Of a DNA stretch of 11,607 bases, positions 7,164 to 11,607 are shown in pieces; positions within the stretch are counted from its first letter, which is position 1; every line of letters starts with the position of its first letter. A model generated the notes under the pieces. The model was given only the letters and a program-made list of their open reading frames with translations, searched no databases and was not told where the DNA came from. The DNA comes from CAYVOX01 sp964453035 (GTDB taxonomy: Bacteria > Chloroflexota > Anaerolineae > Anaerolineales > Anaerolineaceae). The stretch spans positions 1 through 11,607 of the forward strand of contig CAYVOX010000110.1 of NCBI GenBank assembly GCA_964453035.1, in the 5' to 3' direction. The position numbers and the translations under genes are program-made.

Positions 7164-7781
7164 TTATCCACTGTACGGGCGGTCAGCGCCCAGGATGACG
7201 CGCAAACCGGCGGTGAGGCTGCCGAGCGCGATTCCCAGCAAAATGCCGCGCGCGCCAGCAAGCGGCAGCCGGTTAATGAGCTGCAACACTTCTTTTAGCG
7301 GCGAACCCCAGTCCGCCGGTAGAAACAGGCCGCTGGCCAGCACCAGGTAAACCAGGGCGCTGAGCATAAACACCACCGCCAGCACGCCCTTGCGGCGCTG
7401 GAAGAGGCGCAGCCCGGCGATGGTGAGGGTGACGGCCAGAACCGCCATCAGGCTGGCTTCGGCGGGCACCTGGAAGGCATTAATCACCTGCTGGAAGGCG
7501 GGGTCAGCGGGGCCGTACCACACACCCACCGCAAAGGTGAGCAAGAACGAGGCAATCACCAGCACGCTGTACAGGTCGCGATTCTGAGGCGTGGTGGCGC
7601 GCCGCCAGTGCACCACAATGAGATTGACGATGCCCACCAGCGCGGCAAAACCCGCCACAATCACCGCCCAGCCCAGCAGCAGCCCCTGCACATCCGTCAG
7701 CAGCGGCACCGCAACGAAATAGCCGATGAGAATCAGGACGGCGATGGCGATAGCAACAGCAGTGGCAATGGGCGCTCTCAT
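7164..7781 (-). CDS. six-helix conserved membrane protein
   Basis: This 205-aa integral membrane protein has hydrophobic segments at about 6-28, 35-57, 70-89, 108-127, 132-153 and 176-196. Between helices 2 and 3 is VNLIVVHWRR (52-61) and then LYSVLVIASF (70-79). A basic loop FQRRKG (127-132) and the WRRATTPQNR loop (59-68) suggest these face the cytoplasm. The NL-x-x-VH...YS pattern is one I recall in unnamed membrane proteins that travel with DUF6754 genes; this is memory, not a search. Its ATG overlaps the upstream stop as ATGA (7778-7781), and it ends 5 nt before the 944-aa gene, so translation is probably coupled. No substrate-binding or catalytic motif is visible. Confidence 0.85.
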   Translation of the reverse strand: MRAPIATAVAIAIAVLILIGYFVAVPLLTDVQGLLLGWAVIVAGFAALVGIVNLIVVHWRRATTPQNRDLYSVLVIASFLLTFAVGVWYGPADPAFQQVINAFQVPAEASLMAVLAVTLTIAGLRLFQRRKGVLAVVFMLSALVYLVLASGLFLPADWGSPLKEVLQLINRLPLAGARGILLGIALGSLTAGLRVILGADRPYSG

Positions 7782-8530
7782 AGGATATTGATCCCAAATA
7801 GTTTAAGGATGGCGCCGGCAACCATGACGGCGATCACCACCCAGCGCAGCACATCCTGGGCGTGCAGGCTGGCCTGGTGCATGGGTCCGGCATTGAGGTA
7901 AGCCGGCAGGGCGTAAACTTCCTCGCCGATGAGCGGTTCTTCGGCGGCAGCCATCATCACCGCCTGGGCGGGCAGGTCGTCGCTGGCTGCCAGGCTGAAG
8001 GCACGCTGCTGGTCGGCGGCCTGCAGCAGTAAACCGGCTTCCGGGCCCAGGTTGCCCACCAGAACGTGGGCGGATACCTGTTCATCGCGCGCCACGGGGA
8101 TGGCTCCCGCGGTGTAGGAAAGCGGCGTGACCCCCGCCAGGCGCCCGCGGGTGGCATCGTACTGATCGAGGGCGTTGCCCGCGCGGTAAGCAGCGCGCAG
8201 GGTATCCTGGCTGAGGATCGCCAGGCCGGGGTCGCCACTGGTGGCGATGGGTGGGCGGTCGCTGACCATGCTCATCTGCGCGATGCGTTCGAGGGTGCTT
8301 AACCCCACCAGCGCCGCACTGATGTTGCTGGAAGTGAGGCTGGATTTACCCAGGGAGATGTGCAGGCGTTTGCCGTCTTCAACGGAAAGTCCGAGCGCGC
8401 GGCGCAGGCGCAGCACCGCGGGGATGGAGCGCACCGGGCGCAGGCGGCGCTCACGGTGGTGCAGGCCAAAGTAGAGCATCAGCCCCAGGCAGATGAGGAG
8501 TAATAAAACGGCAAGGATGTTCTCGCTCAA
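7778..8530 (-). CDS. DUF6754-like membrane protein with two membrane segments, TTG start
   Basis: This 250-aa protein is read from a TTG at 8530. It has an N-terminal helix (5-23) followed by HHRERRLR, a central domain (about 32-225) and a C-terminal helix (229-246). The basic run after helix 1 places the central domain in the cytoplasm. Motifs include HISLGKSSL (57-65), ALVGLSTLERIA (73-84), GDPGLAILSQDTLRAAY (99-115) and LIGEEVYALPAYL (200-212), then AQDVLRW (224-230). This combination matches my memory of the DUF6754 family, whose function is unknown. The frame stays open 74 codons upstream, but that stretch is antisense-like in composition and overlaps the 83-aa gene. GGGAGGAG at 8539-8546, 8 nt before the TTG, plus the TTGA overlap decide the start. 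Confidence 0.85.
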   Translation of the reverse strand: MSENILAVLLLLICLGLMLYFGLHHRERRLRPVRSIPAVLRLRRALGLSVEDGKRLHISLGKSSLTSSNISAALVGLSTLERIAQMSMVSDRPPIATSGDPGLAILSQDTLRAAYRAGNALDQYDATRGRLAGVTPLSYTAGAIPVARDEQVSAHVLVGNLGPEAGLLLQAADQQRAFSLAASDDLPAQAVMMAAAEEPLIGEEVYALPAYLNAGPMHQASLHAQDVLRWVVIAVMVAGAILKLFGINIL

Positions 8531-8778
8531 AGGTTGGTCTCCTCCCGTAAAAATGCCGCAAAGGAACGACTTTCTTCCCGGTTCTCGAGCAGCTGCGCGA
8601 AGGCTTTCAGCGATGTGTTCTGCCCCAGAAATGGCTGGCCCAGGTAAATGAACTGGGCGGCGAGGATGGAAAGCGGACCGGCGGCTTCCAGCAGCGCCGA
8701 GGCAGGCTGCCTGATACCCCAACGTTGCAAGAAACGCGCCCACTCTTCCCATTGCGCCGGGCGATCATGGTTTACCAT
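8527..8778 (-). CDS. small conserved-looking soluble protein, first gene of the operon
   Basis: This 83-aa protein has a Trp-rich N-terminal helix (PAQWEEWARFLQRWGI, 7-22), a moderately hydrophobic helix (27-47, ALLEAAGPLSILAAQFIYLG) and a charged C-terminus rich in Glu/Arg. It has no signal peptide and no convincing membrane span; helix 2 could lie on a membrane or pack against a partner. Its stop overlaps the TTG start of the DUF6754-like gene. There is no Shine-Dalgarno before the ATG, and the predicted transcription start is at or next to the A of that ATG, so it is probably translated from a leaderless mRNA. The alternative, that coding starts at an internal codon, is less likely because no better start with a ribosome site is visible. 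Function unknown. Confidence 0.75.
   Translation of the reverse strand: MVNHDRPAQWEEWARFLQRWGIRQPASALLEAAGPLSILAAQFIYLGQPFLGQNTSLKAFAQLLENREESRSFAAFLREETNL
8539..8546 (-). promoter_or_regulatory. strong ribosome binding site for the TTG start at 8530
   Basis: GGGAGGAG lies 8 nt before the TTG codon (8530-8528), inside the final codons of the 83-aa gene. The TTG overlaps the upstream TGA as TTGA (8527-8530), typical of translational coupling. Confidence 0.75.
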
Positions 8779-8785
8779 TATTGTC

Positions 8786-8813
8786 AGTATAGCACAAAAT
8801 TAAAAAGTGGTAA
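8786..8813 (-). promoter_or_regulatory. promoter of the eight-gene operon, extended -10, leaderless
   Basis: On the minus strand the -10 is TATACT (8791-8786), preceded by TG plus one base (8794-8792), an extended -10. TTACCA (8813-8808) is a 4/6 match to -35 with 16-bp spacing, in an AT-rich stretch that stands out from the GC-rich surroundings. Expected initiation about 7 nt after the -10 falls at about 8779-8778, that is, the ATG itself. Confidence 0.65.
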
Positions 8814-8834
8814 TAATTTTCTACCCAACAGGTG

Positions 8835-8856
8835 GGGGCAAGCTGCTGCTTACCCC
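8835..8856 (-). terminator. stem-loop at the 3' end of the deacetylase gene
   Basis: On the minus strand GGGGTAAGC and GCTTGCCCC form a 9-bp stem (one G-U pair) with a four-base loop. The stem includes the deacetylase stop codon (8852-8850). No U-run follows, so it is a weak intrinsic terminator candidate or mRNA 3'-end stabiliser, placed just before the operon promoter. Confidence 0.35.
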
Positions 8857-9599
8857 ATACCTGTGGCAGGTAAGCGCCGCCAGAGGGCGTTGCCCCCATC
8901 CGCCAGGTATTGGGCCATTGCCGCGCGCATCTGCTCGGGGCTGCGCCAGAAGGAGGAAAGCTGAGAACGGTAGGCGGCGATGCCCGCCTGCCAGGCAGCC
9001 AGCGCCGGAGGGCTGACGGGGTACTGGCGCCGTCTCCAGCCCGGCCCGAGCCAGGCGCGCACATTAATCTGATGGCTGGCAACATAGGGGTAATCGGCGT
9101 AATACCACAGCGGACGGTTGAGCGCCTCGGCTGCGGCGCGGGCGATGTGATGATCAATGTGACCCCCAAGGGTCAGCGGTACCACCAGGCGGCAGCGCGC
9201 CGGCAGGGTGGATGCCAGCCAGGCGCGCGCCTTTTCAACATCCGGCGCGGTACGCTCATCCAGGCGCTCAACCCACAGGTCGGCTTCGCCGTTAATCAGC
9301 GGCGAGCCGTCTGCCAGGCGGCGGTAGATGCAATCGGGCATGTCAAAGTGGCGCAGGGCGGCTCCCACAGCCCGGCAGGCAGCGGCGTCCTCTGCGCGGC
9401 GCTCCGCCACGGGACTGGCTCCCGCGCCCCAGCGCGCGTGCAGCCCGGCGGCAAAGGGCGTCAGCCCATCGGCGGGAGGGTAGCCAGCGCACAGGGTCCA
9501 GATTTCCACGCGCTGCCCGCTGTGCGCCTGCTGCCAGATGATCCCCCCGCAGGAGAGCACGGCATCATCAAAGTGGGGTGAGAGGTAGATGGTGCGCAT
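8850..9599 (-). CDS. PIG-L/LmbE family zinc-dependent deacetylase
   Basis: This 249-aa protein fits the usual length of bacterial PIG-L enzymes, which remove N-acyl groups (usually acetyl) from amino-sugar conjugates. The N-terminal metal and catalytic motif is SPHFDDAVLSCGG (7-19): His9 and Asp12 would bind zinc and Asp11 act as base, with Phe in place of the commoner Pro. ERRAEDAAACRAVGA (66-80) is the typical family helix, and GGHIDHH (145-151) supplies the third zinc ligand region. No signal peptide is seen, so it is cytoplasmic. The substrate cannot be told from sequence; a sugar intermediate of cell-envelope glycans or a small thiol is possible. It stands alone, divergent from the 102-aa gene and separated from the downstream operon by a hairpin and a promoter. 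The AGGA before the ATG is very close, so ribosome binding is weak. Confidence 0.9.
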   Translation of the reverse strand: MRTIYLSPHFDDAVLSCGGIIWQQAHSGQRVEIWTLCAGYPPADGLTPFAAGLHARWGAGASPVAERRAEDAAACRAVGAALRHFDMPDCIYRRLADGSPLINGEADLWVERLDERTAPDVEKARAWLASTLPARCRLVVPLTLGGHIDHHIARAAAEALNRPLWYYADYPYVASHQINVRAWLGPGWRRRQYPVSPPALAAWQAGIAAYRSQLSSFWRSPEQMRAAMAQYLADGGNALWRRLPATGMG

Positions 9600-9622
9600 A
9601 ATCCTGTTTTACCATAAAATCG

Positions 9623-9655
9623 GTAACTTCTGGCGGATTTTCCCTTATAATAAGG
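9623..9655. promoter_or_regulatory. divergent promoter region with near-palindromic -10
   Basis: Plus strand TATAAT (9646-9651) is a perfect -10 for the 102-aa gene; the -35 at 17-bp spacing (GTAACT, 9623-9628) is weak. The -10 sits inside CCTTAT-A-ATAAGG (9643-9655), so the minus strand reads TATTAT (9652-9647), which could start the deacetylase mRNA about 40 nt before its ATG. Confidence 0.5.
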
Positions 9656-9711
9656 CTGCAGCCAATCATCCCTTTGGCGCGGACACAGCGTTTAGAACCC
9701 GGAGGTGCGGC

Positions 9712-10020
9712 ATGGAGTGGTTGAAAGATATGATCCTGGGGGCGCCGGTAAGCGGCCACCAGAAGGTGGAAGCTGAGAAGCTGGTGGAAGAGTTAGTGCG
9801 CATTGGCAGCAATGAAGATTTTCTTTCCGAGCATCCGGGCGGGAACTTTAATGTGCAATGCCGTCACATCCGGGCTATCGCCATCGGCAAGCGCCTGGCG
9901 GAACTGGGCGGGCTGGACTTAATGAACTGGGCTTACCGCAAGGTGCGGCGCAAGCTCAAGCGGCAAATTGCCTCGCACCTGGAATATGCCTGGGACCGCA
10001 TCGGGGAGTGGCGGGCGTAG
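9712..10020 (+). CDS. 102-aa hypothetical protein, mostly helical and basic
   Basis: This soluble protein starts at the ATG at 9712: GGAGG (9701-9705) is 6 nt upstream and a perfect -10 lies about 60 nt upstream. The frame is open a further 41 codons upstream, but that extension would cross the promoter. Visible features are an N-terminal amphipathic helix (1-30), a turn with SEHPGGNFNVQCRHIRAIAIG (39-59) and a basic helix (YRKVRRKLKRQIASH, 75-89). No membrane span, signal peptide or catalytic motif is seen. The Cys/His pair (C50, H52) and H41 do not form a recognisable metal site. The basic helix would be compatible with nucleic-acid or lipid contact, but nothing proves it. It lies just upstream of the tRNA promoter. 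I do not recognise the family. Confidence 0.75.
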   Translation: MEWLKDMILGAPVSGHQKVEAEKLVEELVRIGSNEDFLSEHPGGNFNVQCRHIRAIAIGKRLAELGGLDLMNWAYRKVRRKLKRQIASHLEYAWDRIGEWRA

Positions 10021-10028
10021 CACAGGTC

Positions 10029-10057
10029 TTGCCAGAATTAGCCTGCGATGGTAAAAT
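10029..10057 (+). promoter_or_regulatory. promoter of the tRNA-Lys gene
   Basis: TTGCCA (10029-10034), a 17-bp spacer and TAAAAT (10052-10057) form a near-consensus promoter with a TG extension (10049-10050). It begins right after the stop of the 102-aa gene and predicts initiation about 20 nt before the mature tRNA 5' end. Confidence 0.75.
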
Positions 10058-10082
10058 CTTTGCGCTTTAGAGGAATAGAGCC

Positions 10083-10158
10083 GGCCGACTAGCTCAACTG
10101 GCAGAGCAATTGACTCTTAATCAATGGGTTCAGGGTTCGAGTCCCTGGTCGGTCACCA
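10083..10158 (+). tRNA. tRNA-Lys (anticodon CTT), CCA encoded
   Basis: A full cloverleaf can be drawn. The acceptor stem is 10083-10089 with 10148-10154 (one G-U pair). The D arm is GCTC/GAGC. The anticodon stem is 10109-10113 with 10121-10125, with loop CTCTTAA and anticodon CTT at 10116-10118 reading AAG. The variable loop is five bases. The T stem is CAGGG/CCCTG with TTCGAGT loop. Discriminator A10155 is followed by encoded CCA (10156-10158). The gene looks intact, so if an element inserted here it rebuilt the 3' end. Confidence 0.97.
10131..10158 (+). other. predicted attachment site (attL) in the tRNA-Lys 3' half
   Basis: Tyrosine recombinases whose gene abuts a tRNA usually cross over within the T arm and acceptor stem, which the element duplicates. 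The T arm to CCA segment is therefore the likely left identity block. Its partner copy (attR) would lie outside the window, so exact limits cannot be seen. Confidence 0.45.
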
Positions 10159-10202
10159 AATATGGCGGTACGGGGAACGCCGCACCCCCAGATGTGCTGG
10201 TT

Positions 10203-10236
10203 GAGGGCCTACTGTATTGGTAGGCTCTCTTGTTTT
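10203..10236 (+). terminator. intrinsic terminator downstream of the tRNA
   Basis: GAGGGCCTAC (10203-10212) and GTAGGCTCTC (10220-10229) form a 10-bp stem (one G-U pair) with a seven-base loop, followed by TTGTTTT. It ends tRNA transcription before the convergent integrase gene. Confidence 0.85.
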
Positions 10237-10294
10237 GGTGCAGTTGGTGCAGTTAATTTCGGCGGCGATTTGTTAAGCTTAACCTTTTGGTGCA
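10233..10294 (+). repeat. three direct copies of TTGGTGCA near the attachment site
   Basis: TTGGTGCAG occurs in tandem at 10235-10243 and 10244-10252, and TTGGTGCAA at 10286-10294 (the first and third both preceded by TT). Short direct repeats beside an attachment site are typical of arm-type sites bound by the integrase N-terminal domain; this function is inferred. Confidence 0.5.
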
Positions 10295-11475
10295 ATCAGG
10301 CGTAATTCTGAATCTTTAAGATTCTCATTTGAACCCAATTGAACCGCCACAGGGGTGATCAAATCATCTAGATTCTGCGCCGCAATCTCATCCATTTTTG
10401 ACGTCGTTTCGCCCCCGTAGATGTTGATCGTCGTGGATGGGCTGGCATGTCCGGCCCTGCGCTGCGCCTCTTTGATTGGCACACCCACCTCATTCAGCAA
10501 CAGAGTGATCGAAGTGTGCCTCAAATCGTGGAAGCGCATGTCCGGCAGGCCGGCTTTAGCCAGCAGGCGCTTGAAATCTTTTAGCAGGTTGTGAGGGTCT
10601 TTAGGTGTGCCGATAACCGTCGGGAAGATCAGGTCAAAATCCTGCCAGCGTTCTCCCGCCAGCATCTTTGCCTGTGCCTGTTGTTCCCGGTGTTCGTGGA
10701 GCTTGGCCAGCGTCTGCTTGCCCAGCGCAAGCACGCGGTTGCCTGTCTCGGTCTTGGGTGGTGAAAATACCAACCCTTGCCCGGTGATACGCTGCACCTG
10801 GCGCTGGATTCTGATCGTCGCTCTACCCCAATTGATGTCTGACCATTTCAATCCGGAGAGTTCACCTTCGCGCAAGCCGGTCGATAATTCAACCTGGTAA
10901 AGAACTTCATCCCCGCTCTCACTGGCCGCGATTAATAGCTGCTGCACCTGTTCCGCCGTAAGTGTGACCTTGCGCTTTGGATTGGCCACCCTCGGTTTCT
11001 CGACCGCGTTCATGGGGCTGTGTCCGAGTAATCCCTTTCGCACCGCGGATGCCAGGATGACGTGCATGATGGCATAAATCATCTGACAGGTGCGGCCACC
11101 TAGACCACTCTTCCTCTTTGCAGTCAGGTAGGCTTCGATTTTCATGGGCTCCAGATCCTTCAAGCGGAGGTCACCAAAGGCAGGCAGGATGTAACGATTG
11201 ATGATGATGCGGTATTGGATGTAAGTGGTTGGCCGACGGTTCTCCTTGACGGTATCCAGCCAAAGCTCAATGAATTCGCTGAACTTCATCAATGCACCAG
11301 TCAGGCTCAGGCCGCTGTCCACCTGGCCGATCATCTTCTTGAGCCATTCCTGGCACATTTTCCGGGTTTCAGCGCCGTAACTCAGGCGCTTGCCATCGAC
11401 CCTTACCTGCGCTCGCCAGCTTCCGTTCGGTCGTTGCGTGATGCTACCTTCATTATTGCCTCTTCTTCTCGCCAT
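10279..11475 (-). CDS. int: tyrosine recombinase/integrase of a tRNA-targeted element
   Basis: This 398-aa protein is a complete phage-type integrase. Residues 8-50 (GNNEGSITQRPNGSWRAQVR onward) form an AP2-like arm-binding domain. Residues 65-150 form the helical SAM-like core-binding domain. The catalytic domain carries all active-site residues: Arg202 (TGLREGEL), Lys241 (PPKTETGNR), His316 and Arg319 (HDLRH), His343 (GHAS) and nucleophile Tyr353 (INIYGG). It would integrate and, with a directionality factor, excise the element by recombination at attP/attB. It converges on the tRNA-Lys terminator, leaving 120 bp between. AAGGAG (11484-11489) lies 8 nt before the ATG. Nothing suggests truncation; the element may still be mobile. 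Confidence 0.95.
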   Translation of the reverse strand: MARRRGNNEGSITQRPNGSWRAQVRVDGKRLSYGAETRKMCQEWLKKMIGQVDSGLSLTGALMKFSEFIELWLDTVKENRRPTTYIQYRIIINRYILPAFGDLRLKDLEPMKIEAYLTAKRKSGLGGRTCQMIYAIMHVILASAVRKGLLGHSPMNAVEKPRVANPKRKVTLTAEQVQQLLIAASESGDEVLYQVELSTGLREGELSGLKWSDINWGRATIRIQRQVQRITGQGLVFSPPKTETGNRVLALGKQTLAKLHEHREQQAQAKMLAGERWQDFDLIFPTVIGTPKDPHNLLKDFKRLLAKAGLPDMRFHDLRHTSITLLLNEVGVPIKEAQRRAGHASPSTTINIYGGETTSKMDEIAAQNLDDLITPVAVQLGSNENLKDSELRLIAPKG

Positions 11476-11559
11476 TTCCTTTACTCCTTTCGGTTCAAGG
11501 AAAGGCGAGCCTGCGAGTTTCTATCCACTGAGTTGTTAAGGTGCAGCCCTATACCGACC

Positions 11560-11568
11560 ATTATAGCA
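11560..11568 (-). promoter_or_regulatory. integrase promoter, extended -10
   Basis: On the minus strand TGC-TATAAT (11568-11560) is a perfect extended -10; no good -35 is visible at the expected spacing. It predicts a leader of roughly 75-80 nt before the integrase ATG. A 5-bp inverted repeat (CCGAC 11554-11558, GTCGG 11577-11581) flanks it and might be an operator, but is too short to assert. Confidence 0.6.
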
Positions 11569-11607
11569 ACACCCGAGTCGGAATGGAAGCAGTGGAAAGA
11601 TGAGAAA

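Larger units (their letters stand above)
10131..11607. mobile_element. left end of a tRNA-Lys-associated integrative element (partial)
   Basis: An intact tRNA is followed 121 bp later by an integrase gene that points back at it, the standard first gene of a genomic island or prophage. The integrase region is visibly less GC-rich than the operon genes. Cargo genes and the right end are not in the window. Confidence 0.6.

Noticed and set aside
8531..8752. N-terminal extension of the DUF6754-like protein to 8752
   Set aside because: The 83-aa gene occupies this stretch in another frame, and the TTG at 8530 has a strong ribosome site.
9589..9711. N-terminal extension of the 102-aa protein to position 9589
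   Set aside because: It would cross the -10 element and overlap the deacetylase start; GGAGG at 9701-9705 supports the ATG at 9712.
10164..10183. Possible hairpin GGCG...CGCC just after the tRNA
   Set aside because: The stem is only four to five pairs with a large loop; the stronger hairpin at 10203-10229 explains termination.
10272..10283. 12-bp palindrome GTTAAGCTTAAC at the integrase stop codon
   Set aside because: It is a perfect palindrome, but short and without a loop or U-run; it could be chance or a protein site, and nothing else supports a function.
11554..11581. CCGAC/GTCGG inverted repeat flanking the integrase -10
   Set aside because: Five-base arms 18 bases apart are expected by chance; not enough to call an operator.
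1..11607. CRISPR array, toxin-antitoxin pair, riboswitch or replication origin
   Set aside because: No regularly spaced direct repeats, no paired small toxin/antitoxin-like genes, no recognisable riboswitch core and no DnaA-box cluster were seen on either strand.

Overview
The window looks like a GC-rich chromosome segment from a member of the Chloroflexota, most likely the Anaerolineae. This rests on remembered family resemblances (an orphan glutamate-mutase MutL-type ATPase, a zinc-ribbon protein carrying many P-x-W-L motifs, and Pro/Thr-rich LPxTG-ended proteins), not on a database search.

Positions 172-8778 hold one compact eight-gene operon on the minus strand. In transcription order it encodes: a small 83-aa soluble protein; a 250-aa protein with two membrane segments (DUF6754-like); a 205-aa six-helix membrane protein; a 944-aa membrane scaffold with an N-terminal zinc ribbon, 17 short Trp motifs in a disordered arm and one extracytoplasmic domain; a 221-aa membrane protein; a 575-aa MutL-like ASKHA-fold ATPase; a 350-aa protein with biotinyl/lipoyl-like (RnfC-like) and KOW-like segments; and a 222-aa membrane protein ending in an LPTTG sorting-type signal. 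Spacing is 2-20 nt, with two 4-nt stop/start overlaps (TTGA and ATGA). The promoter at 8786-8813 appears to start the mRNA at, or one base before, the first AUG, so the leading gene is probably leaderless. Hairpins at 4-27 and 69-87 close the operon. No catalytic metabolic enzyme is present. The set reads as an uncharacterised envelope-associated machine: a cytoplasmic actin/Hsp70-fold ATPase plus adaptors on a membrane complex with an external domain.

Positions 8850-9599 (minus) encode a PIG-L/LmbE-type zinc deacetylase. Divergent from it, 9712-10020 (plus) encodes a 102-aa protein of unknown function. The 112-bp region between them contains a near-palindromic -10 element that could serve both directions.

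Positions 10083-10158 are an intact tRNA-Lys(CTT) with an encoded CCA, its own strong promoter and a downstream terminator. Immediately beyond it, convergent to the tRNA, is a complete 398-aa tyrosine recombinase (10279-11475) with an extended -10 promoter. This is the usual layout of the left end of an integrative element inserted at a tRNA 3' end. The rest of the element lies outside the window.
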